Below are positions 8,383 through 17,466 of a DNA stretch of 64,000 nt, in pieces (within the stretch, counting starts at the first letter, position 1; each line of letters opens with the position of its first letter). The DNA comes from Haloarcula regularis (GTDB lineage: Archaea; Halobacteriota; Halobacteria; Halobacteriales; Haloarculaceae): positions 1,550,001 to 1,614,000 of the forward strand of contig NZ_CP119794.1 of NCBI RefSeq assembly GCF_029338315.1. The letters are read 5' to 3'. The translations under genes were made by a program, and so were the position numbers. The notes under the pieces were generated by a model. That model saw only the letters and a program-made list of their open reading frames with translations, had not been told where the DNA came from and made no database searches.

Positions 8383-9932
8383 GCACGCTGCGGGACAACT
8401 GGCGCATCGCGCTACTGGTCGTCCTCCTGCTCGCGAGTTCCGTCGCGCTGTTCGTCCCCGGCACGCCGCCGGGTGCCGCGCCCGAGGACGGGGCCGCCGC
8501 CGAGGGACAGCTGACCAACCTCCAGTTCGGGATCCAGCTCAGCGGCGGGACCCGGATCCGGGCGCCCGTCGTCGGGATGACCGCGGAGGGCGTCGACGTC
8601 GCCTTCGACAACGAGTCCGCCGTGACCGAGGCCGTGGCCGACGAACTCGGCCTGGACCCCATCGACGTCCGCGCCGCGAACGAGACCCGGACCGTCGAGG
8701 TGTTCTCGAAGAACGTCACCGAGTCGGAGTTCCGCGCCGCACTGGAAGCCGAGGGGCTCCAGCCGGAGACGATACGCGACGGCGTCACCGACGAGACACG
8801 TAGCCAGGTCGTCGACAGCGTCGACCGCCGCATCACGGAGTCGGCGCTCAGCGGCGGGTCGGTCCAGGAGGTGGCGGTGCCGGGCGGACAGACGTTCATC
8901 AGCATCACCGCCCCGACCGTGACCGGGGCGAACTCGTCGACATCCTCGAAGAGCGGGGCGTCGTCCGCGTCTACGCCGTCTACCCCGTCGAGAACGGGAG
9001 CCACGTCCGCGAGCAGGTCTTAGATCAGGACGAGTTCGCGGGCATCGGGACCGCGCGCCAGAGCGACTCCGGGCCGGGCGTCCCGGTGACCGTCGAGGCC
9101 AGCGCCGCCGAGGAGTTCGCGAGCACGATGGCCGCCAGCGGTTTCGACGGCCAGACGGTCTGTAACCCGAACAACTACAACCACAGTAACCCCAGCAGCC
9201 TCAACGGAAACGAGCGCTGTATCGTCGCGACGCTGAACGGCGAACCGGTCTTCGTCGCGCCGGTCACGCAGGGGCTGGGGGCATCCTTTGCCAACGGCGA
9301 GTTCGTCAACGACCCGACGTTCGTGATGTCGACGGGGTCGATGGAGGAGGCCCGCGAGGTCGAACTCAGCCTGAAGTCCGGTCGCCTGCCCGCGCCGCTG
9401 GACTTCGAGAACGACGACAGCCTCTCGCTGGACCCCGCGCTCGCCGAGGGCTTCCAGCAGAACTCGCTGATCACGGGCATCCTCGCGGTCATCGCGGTCA
9501 GCATGGTCGTCTACGTCCGTTACGGTCGCATCGAGGTGGCAGCCCCGATGGTCGTCACCGCACTCTCGGAGGTGTTCCTGTTGCTCGGCTTCGTCTCGTT
9601 CGTCCAGTACCCGCTGAACCTCTCGCATCTGGCCGGGTTCATCGCCGTCATCGGGACGGGTGGACGACCTCATCATCATCGGTGACGAGATCCTCCAGCA
9701 AGGGGAGGTCCGGACCGGCCGCGTCTTCGAGAGCCGGTTCCGCAAGGCGTTCTGGGTCATCGGCGCCGCGGCGGCGACGACCATCATCGCGATGAGCCCG
9801 CTCGTGGTCCTCCCGCTGGGTGACCTCTCCGGGTTCGCCATCATCACCATCGTCGGCGTCCTGCTGGGCGTGCTGGTCACCCGACCGGCCTACGGCGACA
9901 TCCTGCGGAACCTCGTGCTCGACGAGGACTGA
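8379..9932 (+). CDS. secD: Protein-export membrane protein SecD (two apparent frameshifts)
   Basis: The start overlaps secF (ATGA at 8379). Three frames must be joined to give a protein of about 517 residues. Frame 1 holds the signal-anchor and GIQLSGGTRIRAP. Frame 2 holds the long external domain and GILAVIAVSMVVYV. Frame 3 holds VDDLIIIGDEIL and the last helices. The first break is near 8912-8916 in GCCCCG, where one extra C restores DRDRGELVDILEERG. The second is near 9657-9660 in ACGGGTGG, where one extra base restores IGTGVDDL. A twice-broken copy of a key export gene beside an intact secF points to sequencing indels. Confidence 0.88.
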
Positions 9933-10020
9933 GCGGCCGGGTTTTTCCACGGCACGAACTGGCACGGCCAGCGGTGGCGTGCGACCCACTCGTGTCACTC
10001 AATGCAAAATATTGATAGAA

Positions 10021-10034
10021 TGATTTATTATCCC
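10021..10034 (+). promoter_or_regulatory. TATA box ahead of the structured RNA candidate
   Basis: TGATTTATTATCCC lies in a short AT-rich island (10001-10034) in otherwise GC-rich DNA. Transcription from it would begin near 10052-10054, exactly where the first stem of the RNA candidate starts. No coding start follows at a suitable distance. Confidence 0.55.
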
Positions 10035-10053
10035 TGCCGCCCTACTATCTATT

Positions 10054-10395
10054 CCCGCTGGAACGCGGGGACACACTGGACGACGCATCTCAAACCATCC
10101 GTACAGGAGGAGACGGGATGCGTTGGGGGCAACAACCAAGCGATCCGTAACAGGATTCCGAGGTTAACGCTCTGAAGCAGAACCGCCACAGCCCACAACC
10201 GTTCCGGCCGGCCGGAACGGTGTGAAGGCCAAGTACCGGACGTCGGGTGACCGGCGTTCGGGAACCCGGCACGCCGACAAAAGCTGGTGAAAGCCCAGCT
10301 AAAGTCCGCGAGGACAACGCCGGTGGAAGCCCGGCTAACGTTGGCAACGCTGCTGGACGGGCCGAACGGGCTGTCGAAAACATCTGCCGTCCAGG
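10054..10395 (+). ncRNA. Candidate structured non-coding RNA, about 340 nt, unassigned
   Basis: A chain of stems follows the promoter: CCCGC 10054-10058 with GCGGG 10065-10069; ACGCATC 10083-10089 with GATGCGT 10117-10123, enclosing CCGT/ACGG; a perfect 22-base palindrome at 10199-10220 extended by CACA/TGTG; CGGCGT 10252-10257 with ACGCCG 10271-10276; AGCTGG 10282-10287 with CCAGCT 10295-10300; GTCC/GGAC closing a GCGA tetraloop at 10304-10315; GCCGG 10319-10323 with CCGGC 10331-10335; CGTT/AACG at 10339-10349; and CTGGACGG 10353-10360 with CCGTCCAG 10387-10394. Two hairpins share a seven-base TGRAAGC loop. It lacks the conserved RNase P core and the SRP GGAA/GNAR motifs, so I cannot name it. 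All frames through it are interrupted or implausible. Confidence 0.6.
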
Positions 10396-10458
10396 TCCAA
10401 ACCGTGTCCAGGGGGATTCTTCCGTCGCTACCGCCCGTGAGCGGCCGCGGCGTTCCGC

Positions 10459-11094
10459 TCAGAACTCGCCCAGCGACGCCTGCTCGGCGGCCGCCAGGAC
10501 GTCGGCACACGTCGACCACGACGTGCGTGCACACGCGGGCAACTCGCCCTCCCGTTCGACGTACTCGGCCAGAAACTCGCGGGTCGCCGGGTCGCTCGGG
10601 TACCCCGATCCCACCTCGCCGTACGTCTCGGCCAGCCCGTCGACGTGGGCGTCACGCGCCACTTTCGCCACGATGGAGGCCGCGCCGACCAGCGGGTCCG
10701 TCTCGTCGGCCCCGTGCGCGGCGCGAATCTCGACGGTGACGTCGACCCGGTCGGCGACCCGGCGCCCGAACCGCCCGGCATCGGTGTCGCCCGCGTCGAC
10801 GGTCCCCGCGAGGCCGTCGGTGGCCACGCCGGCGAGCGCCTCGGCGTGGGCCGCGACGGTGAGCGTGTTCATGTCCGTCTCGGGGTCGTCGATGCGCTCG
10901 ACCGGGACCTCGGCGACGGCGACGGCGTCGGCCCGCTCGCGGATCGTTCGGTCCAGCGTCTCGCGGCGCTCGGGCGCGATTCCCTTCGAGTCGCCCACGT
11001 CTTCGGGCAGTGTCGCCGGGTCGGCCCGGACCGCCGCGGCGAACATCGACCCCAGGACCGGGCCCTTGCCGGCCTCGTCGACGCCGAATCGCAT
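10459..11094 (-). CDS. rnhB: Ribonuclease HII
   Basis: This 211-residue protein begins MRFGVDEAGKGPVLG, which supplies the first two acidic catalytic residues (D6, E7). It later has DETDPLVGAASIVAKVARD, the second metal-binding segment. RNase HII cleaves RNA in RNA-DNA hybrids and single embedded ribonucleotides. The length and start match haloarchaeal homologues. It converges with the RNA candidate upstream in coordinates, leaving about 60 bases between them. Confidence 0.95.
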   Translation of the reverse strand: MRFGVDEAGKGPVLGSMFAAAVRADPATLPEDVGDSKGIAPERRETLDRTIRERADAVAVAEVPVERIDDPETDMNTLTVAAHAEALAGVATDGLAGTVDAGDTDAGRFGRRVADRVDVTVEIRAAHGADETDPLVGAASIVAKVARDAHVDGLAETYGEVGSGYPSDPATREFLAEYVEREGELPACARTSWSTCADVLAAAEQASLGEF

Positions 11095-11162
11095 GCCCGG
11101 TCGGTTCGAGGGCAGGGGGTTAGGCGTTGCGGTCGGTGGCCACAGAGACGCTCCAGACTCCG

Positions 11163-11699
11163 TTACTCCGGTGCAGCCTCGGTTTCGGCGCCTTCGTCCC
11201 CATCTGCACCGCCGCGTCGCTGCGCGAGTTCCCGGTCGATCAGCAGGAGCCCGGGCCCGTCGTCACCGACCAGTCTGAGCTGGTCGAGGATGTCCTGTGC
11301 CGTCGCCTCCTCCTCCACCTGCTCGGCGACGAACCACTGGAGCATGTTCTCGGTCGCGTTGTCGTTCTCCTGGCGAGCGAGCGCGACCAGGTCGTCGATC
11401 AACCTCGAGATCTCCACCTCGTGTTCGTACGCGTCCTCGAAGGCGGTCACCGGGTCCGACCAGGTCGTCTGTGGAGCGTCGATGGCGTCCAGCGTCACGC
11501 GTCCGTCGCGCTCGAGCACGTAGTCGTAGATCCGCATCGCGTGTTCGTGTTCCTCGTCTGCCTGGGCCCGCATCCACGACGCGAATCCGGGGAGCCCCTC
11601 GTCTTCGAAGTAAGCGGCCATCGAGAGGTACAGGTACTCGGAGAATATCTCGGCGTTGATCTGTTCGTTCAATGCGTCTTCGATGGGCTCGTTCAGCAT
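11163..11699 (-). CDS. Ferritin
   Basis: The 178-residue protein starts MLNEPIEDALNEQINAEIFS at 11699. It shows ferritin four-helix features: EIFSEYLYLSMAAYF, the di-iron motif in ADEEHEHAMRIYDYV, and later glutamates in LQWFVAEQVEEEA. It would oxidise and store iron and limit oxidative damage. The C-terminal tail (RGGADGDEGAETEAAPE) is acidic and probably disordered. The open frame continues 64 codons upstream, but that part overlaps an inverted-repeat region and lacks ferritin similarity, so I reject the longer start. Confidence 0.93.
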   Translation of the reverse strand: MLNEPIEDALNEQINAEIFSEYLYLSMAAYFEDEGLPGFASWMRAQADEEHEHAMRIYDYVLERDGRVTLDAIDAPQTTWSDPVTAFEDAYEHEVEISRLIDDLVALARQENDNATENMLQWFVAEQVEEEATAQDILDQLRLVGDDGPGLLLIDRELAQRRGGADGDEGAETEAAPE

Positions 11700-11796
11700 A
11701 GCTCCAGTAACTACTCGCCAACACAGCATCACTATTGGGGTCGACCCACCGGTGGAGTTTACGTTAGCGATGATTTCTTCGGAGAGCCAGAAAACC

Positions 11797-11911
11797 CCGG
11801 CCGTAGGCCGGACGGCCTGGGCGGAGTTGAAAGGGGCCGCGCTCTCAGTGAACCCCCGCGTTCGCAAGAGCGGCGCTCTTGCACAGCCCATCAGAAATGT
11901 CCGATTTCTGA
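11797..11911 (-). terminator. Cluster of three perfect hairpins downstream of pus10
   Basis: Three stems occur in a row: CCGGCC/GGCCGG at 11797-11811 (loop GTA), GCAAGAGC/GCTCTTGC at 11864-11882 (loop GGC) and TCAGAAAT/ATTTCTGA at 11891-11911 (loop GTCCG). Read on the minus strand, the last hairpin is followed by GGGGTTTTC, like a stem plus short U-run. They lie between the pus10 stop and the ferritin start on the same strand, so they may terminate pus10 or form a short stable RNA. No gene is seen in 11700-11945. Confidence 0.5.
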
Positions 11912-11945
11912 GGACGACCGTTCCTGCCCCACGAAGTCCGGGGTC

Positions 11946-13222
11946 CTACTCTTTCAGGAACGCCGCTTTCTCGAACGGTTCGTCTTCGCCCTCGACGTCG
12001 ACGACGTCCAGCGCGGTCACCTCGGCACCGACGCCCAGCAGCCCGGCGAGGCTCGGTTCGGTCCGGCCCTCGTCGCTCGAGACCAGTTCCTTCACGTAGA
12101 GGCCGCCGGCCCCGTGGATGCGGATGTCGGCGTGGCGGTCGTCGACCAGTTCCCCCGTCGCGTCGTAGACCTCGCGGGTGCGGGTGAGGTCGGCCCGGCG
12201 GTGGGCGACCCGCTGGGGGGTCTCCTGGTGGATGGTCGCGCCGGTCAGCTCGTCGAGGGCGTCCTGCAGGGCCTCGGCCGCGACGGGCGCGTCGAACGCG
12301 ACGTCCATCCGGTAGGTCTTCGAGGCCTCGAGTTCCTTCACGCGCTCGACCATCTCGTAGGTGGCCAGACGCAGGCCCTCGACCTCGACCTTGCCGTCGG
12401 CGAACTCGTTGACGTCGGCCTCGAGCTGGTCGGTGTCCACGTCTCGCACCCGTGGTTCGTCGACCTCGATGACGAACGGGCGGCCCGACTCGAGCATCAG
12501 CGCGTCGACGTCCTCGCGGCCGGCGCCGTGGAAGGTCGCGCTCTCGCCGTCCATCGCCTCCTGGACGACGGGCGCGGTCAGTTGTTCGACGCTCTCGTCG
12601 TAGCGGTAGCCGCTGCCCCACACCCCTCACAGGGCTCGCCCTGCCACAGCCCGGTGCCGTTACAGTCGTTGCAGGGCCACTTCGTCTGGGGGATGTCCCG
12701 CTCGAGTTTCCGGTAGCGGCCGTAGACGAACGCGGAGTTGACCCGGACGTCCACCCCGTCGGTCGCCAGGTCGAGCGTGAACTGGACGTCCGGGCGACCG
12801 AACTCCACCTCGGCACCGGTGCGCTGGCCGATGCGCTTGCCCACCTCCCGGTTGAACTCGGTTTTCAATTGCTCGCCGGCGTCCTCGTCCAGGCCGACGT
12901 CCTCACGGAGGAGGGCGTCGTTCTCCTCGAGCAGTGGCGGGACGCGCGTTCCCACCTGGTAGGTCGAAAAGTCGTAGCCGCGGGCGGCGGTCGCGGCCTG
13001 CTCGGCCCACCACTCGATGCGGTCGGTCTCCATCTCGCAGACCCAGCAGTCGGCGTCGGGCTCGAAGGGCTCGTCGGCTTCGAGCGCCAGCGTCACCCGG
13101 AGGGCGTGGCCCCGGTCGGCGTTCGCGAGGCCGAAACTGCGGTCGGCAAAGAGGCGGCCGAGACAGGCGTCACAGAGCGGCCCGGTCTCCAGAGCGGCCC
13201 GGGCGTCCTCGAGTACGGTCAT
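11946..13222 (-). CDS. pus10: tRNA pseudouridine synthase Pus10 (apparent frameshift)
   Basis: The first frame (13222 to about 12622) carries the N-terminal zinc-binding and THUMP-like part: CDACLGRLF, CWVCEME, then CNDCNGTG and CEGC. The second frame (to 11946) carries the pseudouridine synthase core, with the catalytic Asp in GREDVDALMLESG. They join at about 12618-12625 in TGTGGGGCAGC, where one added G gives CEGCGGSGYRYDE. Pus10 makes pseudouridine 54 and/or 55 in the T-loop of archaeal tRNAs. Restored length is about 425 residues, normal for the family. A homopolymer sequencing error is the likely cause. Confidence 0.9.
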
Positions 13223-13267
13223 TGTCGGTACGACGAGACGGGTCCGTAACTGCGTTTCGACCCGTCC

Positions 13268-13609
13268 TCACGGTATCTTGACGTAGGCGGCACCCGCTTG
13301 CTGTCGCCGGACGACTTCGCTGACGCCGCTCGGGACGAGGTCGACGCCATCCGGGACGGCATCGTAGGAGATGTCGCGTGCGTCGAGGCACGTCCGGCCG
13401 AGTGTGACCGTGATACCTGCGTCGACGAGGTCGACGACCCACTCCCGATCGGGTCCGTCCGGCGCGACCATCCAGACGGCGTCCCTGTGCAAGAGCAGGG
13501 CAACCTCCTCGAGTCCCAGTTCCTCGTTTGTCTGGAGGACGGTCGTCGAGCGCAGTGCGTGCTGTCGGTCGGCCTCGACGTCGGTGGTGAGATGAACGAG
13601 TGCGCCCAT
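13268..13609 (-). CDS. DsrE-family small sulfur-relay-like protein
   Basis: This 113-residue protein (MGALVHLTTDVEADRQHALR) has the alternating strand-helix pattern of DsrE/TusD-like proteins: TVLQTNEELGLEEVALLLH, then VTLGRTCLDARDI with one cysteine at the usual active-site position, and a C-terminal VKIP. Members handle sulfur or act in redox switching; the partner here is unknown. An ATG three codons upstream is an alternative start. It lies alone between pus10 and an mscS gene on the same strand. Confidence 0.75.
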   Translation of the reverse strand: MGALVHLTTDVEADRQHALRSTTVLQTNEELGLEEVALLLHRDAVWMVAPDGPDREWVVDLVDAGITVTLGRTCLDARDISYDAVPDGVDLVPSGVSEVVRRQQAGAAYVKIP

Positions 13610-13669
13610 ACGCACCACTGAACGTGTCAGCAGAAAAACTTCACTCAGGGAGTAGAGTGGTCGCGCAGA

Positions 13670-14780
13670 TCACTGCTCGTCGTGGCCGCCGTCCGTCGGC
13701 ATCCCGGTCGATTCGCGCTCGAACAAGTCGCCGGGCACGTCGGCCATCGAGACGGAGATGTCGCGCTGCGGGAACGGGATCTCGATGCCCTCGGCCTGGA
13801 ACCGGTGGTAGATCTCGCTGTTGAGTTTGTGGGTCGCACGCGCCGTCAGCGCCGGATTCGACACCCAGCACAGCAGTTCGAAGTTCAGCGACGAATCGCC
13901 GAATTCGCGGAACCGGACGCGGGGTTTCGGGCGTTCGATGACCAACTCCTCGTTCTCGGCGACGTCCATCAAGATCTCCTGGACGTGGTCGATGTCGGTG
14001 CCGTAGGCGACGCCGACCGGCACGCGGATGCGCCGCTTGCGCCGCGGCGTCGACTCGTTGACGATGGCGGCGCTGTTCAGCGTCGCGTTTGGGACGGTCA
14101 CGAGGATGTCGTCGCGGGTCCGGATGACAGTCGAGCGCACCGAGATGTCCTCGACGCGGCCCCGTTCGCCGGTCTCTAAGACGACGAAGTCGCCGACCTT
14201 GTACGTGCCGTCGAGATACAGCGACAGCGACCCGAAGAAGTTCGCGAGCGTGTCGCGGGCGGCCAGGCCGACGATGATGCCGACGACGCCGGCCGACGCC
14301 AGCAGGGGGGGTGACGTCGACGTCCCACAGCACCAGCAGGAGGAAGACGCCGACGCCGGAGACGAGGGCACTCCAGACGTTCTGGAGGATGGGGACCACC
14401 TGGCGGTCGACGTACCGGCTGTCGGGCACGGCCCCGGAGACCTTCCGGCCGGCCCGGATCAACAGGAGCATCCAGACGACGATGACGACAGAGAGCGTCC
14501 CGGCCTCGAGGGGGACGGCGACGTCCGGGGACACCTCGTACACCTGCGTGCCGGCGTAGAGCCCGCCGACCGAGAGGGTGAGATAGAGCCCGGTGTGGAC
14601 CGCCCGGAGGACGATGTCGTCGACCTCGCCGTCGATGCGGTCCGTGACCCGGCGCATGTACCGGTCGCCGAGCACGTTGACCAGCGCGGCGAGGACGAGG
14701 CCGGACGCCACGAGGACGGCGAAACCCTGCCAGACCGGCAGGGCCGCCAGGGCCTCCACGAGAGGACTTCCCAGTTGCAT
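13670..14780 (-). CDS. MscS-family mechanosensitive channel (apparent frameshift)
   Basis: Frame 1 from 14780 (MQLGSPLVEALAALP) holds three or four membrane helices and ends in LLLVLWDVDVTP. Frame 2 continues LLASAGVVGIIVGLAARDTLANFFGS, which is the pore-lining TM3 of MscS, then the beta domain (DFVVLETGERGRVEDIS) and the C-terminal cytoplasmic cage, stopping at 13670. The break is at 14306-14313 in a run of seven G. Restored length is about 370 residues. Such channels open under membrane tension and release solutes on hypo-osmotic shock. A TATA sequence GTATAAATAC at 14801-14810 sits about 25 bases before the ATG. Confidence 0.87.
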
Positions 14781-14800
14781 ATCAATAAATGAACATCACA

Positions 14801-14810
14801 GTATAAATAC
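14801..14810. promoter_or_regulatory. TATA box between mscS and uppP
   Basis: GTATAAATAC is nearly symmetric. It lies about 25 bases upstream of the mscS ATG on the minus strand, fitting a leaderless mscS transcript. It could also serve uppP with a leader of roughly 70 bases. Confidence 0.5.
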
Positions 14811-14904
14811 TGGCCGCTCCGGCCGGCCAGGGCGGGGGGCGACCGGACCGAGAGCGCTCGCGAAACCGAACCGCCTATGTCCGAGAACCGACTGCACCGT
14901 GCAT

Positions 14905-15715
14905 ATGAACCCGATGCTGGTCGCCGTCGTACTGGGAATCCTCCAGGGCGTCCTGGAGTGGATCCCCGTCTCCAGCGAGGGTGGCGTCGCGCTGGCGTCG
15001 ACGGCGCTCACGGGCGTCTCCTCGGCGGCCGCGACACGACTGGCGCTCTTTCTCCACGCCGGGACGGCCGTCTCGGCCATCGTCTACTATCGCACAGAGG
15101 TCCGTGAGATTCTGGCCTCCGTCCGCGACCTCTCGCGGCGCCCCTTCGCGTCGGAGACGGCCGACCTCTCGTTCATCATGGTCGCGACGGTCGCGACGGG
15201 TGTCACCGGACTCCCGGCGTATCTCCTGCTGGACGCCGCTGTCTCGGACCTCGAGGGCGGCCTGTTCCTGGCGTTCGTCGGCGGCCTGCTGGTCCTGACG
15301 GGCCTGCTCCAGCGGTTCGCCGCGGCCCTGTCGCTGGGCGAGCGCGAGATTCCGGACGGCCTCGACGCCGTCTTCGTCGGCGTCCTGCAGGGACTGGCCA
15401 TCCTCCCGGGCGTCTCGCGGTCGGGGACCACCGTCAGCGCCCTGCTCCTGCGGGGTCACGAGGGCGAGTCCTCGCTCCGGCTCTCGTTCCTGCTGTCGAT
15501 TCCGGCCGCGCTGGCAGCCAACGCACTCGTGCTGGTCGACGACGGCGTCCCCGCCATCGAACCGGGCGAGGCCGTGGTCGCACTCGGAGTCAGCGCCGTC
15601 GTCGGGTACCTGACCGTCGGTGCGCTGGTCCGTCTGGTCCGGACGGTACCGTTCTGGGCTGTCTGTACCGCCTTCGGCGGCCTCGGCGTCGTCGGGCCTC
15701 CTCGTCGCACTCTGA
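14905..15715 (+). CDS. uppP: Undecaprenyl-diphosphatase-like membrane phosphatase UppP/BacA (C-terminal frameshift)
   Basis: The sequence begins MNPMLVAVVLGILQGVLEWI and continues PVSSEGG, the first BacA motif with its catalytic Glu. The second motif is LPGVSRSGTTVSA. About eight membrane helices are present. The enzyme dephosphorylates polyprenyl diphosphate so that the lipid carrier can be reused, here for archaeal N-glycosylation. The frame is lost near 15693 (GTCGGGCCTCC); shifting by one base gives LLVAL and a stop at 15713-15715. Without the shift the frame runs far into cheF, so I place the end at 15715. Confidence 0.88.
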
Positions 15716-15769
15716 GAACACGATGGAAGTTATATATCGTTCGGCGACAACGCTCCAGTAGTTGCGGCC

Positions 15770-16636
15770 ATGAGTGGCGACGAACAGAAGATAGTGGACA
15801 CGTCCGGCGACTTCCAGTACGTCGTCCGGGACGGGGACCCGGTCGCGGACCCCCAGTGGCAATCCTGCCGGTTCGTCGTCACCAACAAGCGCCTCATCCT
15901 GGCCACCAACGGCGGCAAACAACAGATCCCCCACTCGAAGATACGCGTCCCCAGCGACCCCGACGCCGTCGTGCCAGACGGACCGCCGGGCGACACGGCG
16001 GTACTCGAGATCGGGAACAACGTCCTGGTCGTCGACGCCAGCTCGGTCGACGACTTCGAGACCGAATACTGCCGCGCGACGGTCCAGGGGCAGGTCATTC
16101 TCGCGCGGGACCCCGCCGTCGTCGGCGGCGTCGTGCAGGACGAGGCCGAATGGAGCAAGGCCCGGTTCCGGCTCGAGGACGACGTGGCCCGCCTGCAGTT
16201 CCCCGGCGGGGGGTCGACGACCTTCGAGGTGGAGGACGTCGGGACCATCGAGACCGACGAGAGCGTCGTCATGGGCGAGACGCGGGCTGTCATCGAGGTG
16301 GAACACACCGACGAGGAGGGCCGCAGCGTCGAGACGCACCTCTCGGGCATGCCCCACCACACGAACGCGCTCGAGACGCTCTTCTCGCGGGTCGTCGAGC
16401 GACACGAGGACGACTACGAACTCACCGACCTCGAGAGCCAGGTGCTGATGGGGCTGTACTCCGGCGTCTCGCCGTTCGAGATGGCCGACTTCGTGGGCAT
16501 CGGCCCCGACGAGGTCGAGGAGATATACCAGAAACTGCTGGACGTCGGCGCCGTCGACAAGGTCAGGACCCGGACCGAGGTGACGCTGAACGCTCAGGGG
16601 CGGAACATGGCGAGTGAAGCGATGAGTGGGGAGTAG
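15770..16636 (+). CDS. cheF: CheF-family taxis protein
   Basis: This 288-residue soluble protein (MSGDEQKIVDTSGDFQYVV) matches the archaeal CheF family. It has an N-terminal beta-rich region (CRFVVTNKRLILATN) and a C-terminal winged-helix-like region (LTDLESQVLMGLYSGVSPFE). CheF links phospho-CheY to the archaellum switch proteins ArlCDE. Usually cheF lies within the che/arl cluster; no such gene is visible here, so this may be an orphan paralogue. The start ATG is 54 bases after the restored uppP stop and follows TATATATCG at about 15731-15740. Confidence 0.85.
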   Translation: MSGDEQKIVDTSGDFQYVVRDGDPVADPQWQSCRFVVTNKRLILATNGGKQQIPHSKIRVPSDPDAVVPDGPPGDTAVLEIGNNVLVVDASSVDDFETEYCRATVQGQVILARDPAVVGGVVQDEAEWSKARFRLEDDVARLQFPGGGSTTFEVEDVGTIETDESVVMGETRAVIEVEHTDEEGRSVETHLSGMPHHTNALETLFSRVVERHEDDYELTDLESQVLMGLYSGVSPFEMADFVGIGPDEVEEIYQKLLDVGAVDKVRTRTEVTLNAQGRNMASEAMSGE

Positions 16637-16644
16637 CGAGGGTC

Positions 16645-16803
16645 TGAGCGTAGCGAAGACCCTCGACGTGACGCGGTGAACGAAGTGAGCCGCGGAACAG
16701 GTATTGAGAGGTCTCGAACCGGAACGGCGATCGGCGGGAGCCGTGAGCAAGAGCGAGGCCCCGAGCGTAGCGAAGACCCTCGACGTGACGCGGTGAGCGG
16801 AGT
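16645..16803 (+). repeat. Two direct copies of a 41-base palindrome-containing repeat
   Basis: Copies at 16645-16685 and 16763-16803 both start GAGCGTAGCGAAGACCCTCG and differ at two positions (A to G). With the preceding GAGGGTCT, the first copy forms a stem with AGACCCTC. They fill the 244-base gap after cheF, which holds no gene. They resemble haloarchaeal intergenic GAGCG/AGCGA elements and may act as terminators for the convergent genes. Confidence 0.7.
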
Positions 16804-16880
16804 AAACCAGAACCCAGACCAGCAGCAGCGACCACACGAGTCACTACCGGGCGGTCGGACCGACGAGAAGTGGGGACCGG

Positions 16881-17132
16881 TCAGAGGGCCTCTTCGCCCT
16901 CGACCGCGACGCCGTAGTCCGTCTCGACGAGGCTGAGGTCGGCCGGGAGCGACGAGTGGTCGACCGGCGTCAGTTCCAGCATCTGTCCGTCCGCGGTCTC
17001 GACCCACTCCTTCTCGGAGTCCTCGTCCCAGTTGATGGGCGTCCACTCGCCGGACTCCAGGCGCCGCCAGAGCTCGAGGGTGCTGTAGTAGCGCCCACTG
17101 TCACTCCGATAGATGGTGTCAGCGGAAGTCAT
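16881..17132 (-). CDS. Small haloarchaeal protein of unknown function
   Basis: The 83-residue product starts MTSADTIYRSDSGRYYSTLE and contains LWRRLESGEWTPINW and a downstream TADGQMLELTPVD. It is acidic, aromatic-rich and soluble. I do not recognise a family. The start at 17132 is chosen because the longer open frame upstream is Ser/Arg/Thr-rich shadow sequence. It lies downstream of the acetate block on the same strand, separated by 76 bases from the next gene. Confidence 0.6.
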   Translation of the reverse strand: MTSADTIYRSDSGRYYSTLELWRRLESGEWTPINWDEDSEKEWVETADGQMLELTPVDHSSLPADLSLVETDYGVAVEGEEAL

Positions 17133-17208
17133 ACCGGGAGCATGTGCCGCTGAGCTTGTAGGGAACCCGCCTAGCCTTGTTAACCACGGCGAAGCGGTGC
17201 GGTGTGGG

Positions 17209-17433
17209 TCAGGTCTCGTCGTCGGACGAGACGGCCTCGAGCGTCCAGAAGAACCCGTAGTAGGCGACGATGCCGCCCAGCAGCGTGAGGTAGTAGAGCC
17301 ACTGCGGGGCACCCATGAGCACGTCGAGGACGACGGTGACGACCGTCACCCACGCGATGGCAAAGACCATGTCGACAACCATCCCGGAGCGGTGCTCCTG
17401 GATGTGCCGGCCGATGGCTTCGAGGCGGCTCAT
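17209..17433 (-). CDS. Small two-helix membrane protein
   Basis: The 74-residue protein (MSRLEAIGRHIQEHRSGMVV) has an amphipathic N-terminus and two hydrophobic helices (MVFAIAWVTVVTVVLDVLMG and YYLTLLGGIVAYYGFFW), ending in an acidic tail. I recall a DUF8119-type haloarchaeal family with this shape but am not certain. It follows the USP gene by 33 bases and is probably in its transcript. Confidence 0.65.
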   Translation of the reverse strand: MSRLEAIGRHIQEHRSGMVVDMVFAIAWVTVVTVVLDVLMGAPQWLYYLTLLGGIVAYYGFFWTLEAVSSDDET

Positions 17434-17466
17434 CGGGTGCCTCCGCAGTGGCGGGTGGCCATCGGC

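Noticed and set aside
10054..10395. RNase P RNA or SRP RNA
   Set aside because: The conserved RNase P core (GAGGAAAGTCC-like) and the SRP domain IV loops are not present.
10247..11278. Long plus-strand open frame over the RNA candidate and rnhB
   Set aside because: It runs antisense to rnhB and has the Ser/Arg-rich composition of shadow frames in GC-rich DNA; the part over the RNA candidate is explained better by stems.
11700..11891. N-terminal extension of ferritin
   Set aside because: The frame is open, but the sequence covers the hairpin cluster and lacks similarity to ferritins; the ATG at 11699 fits family length.
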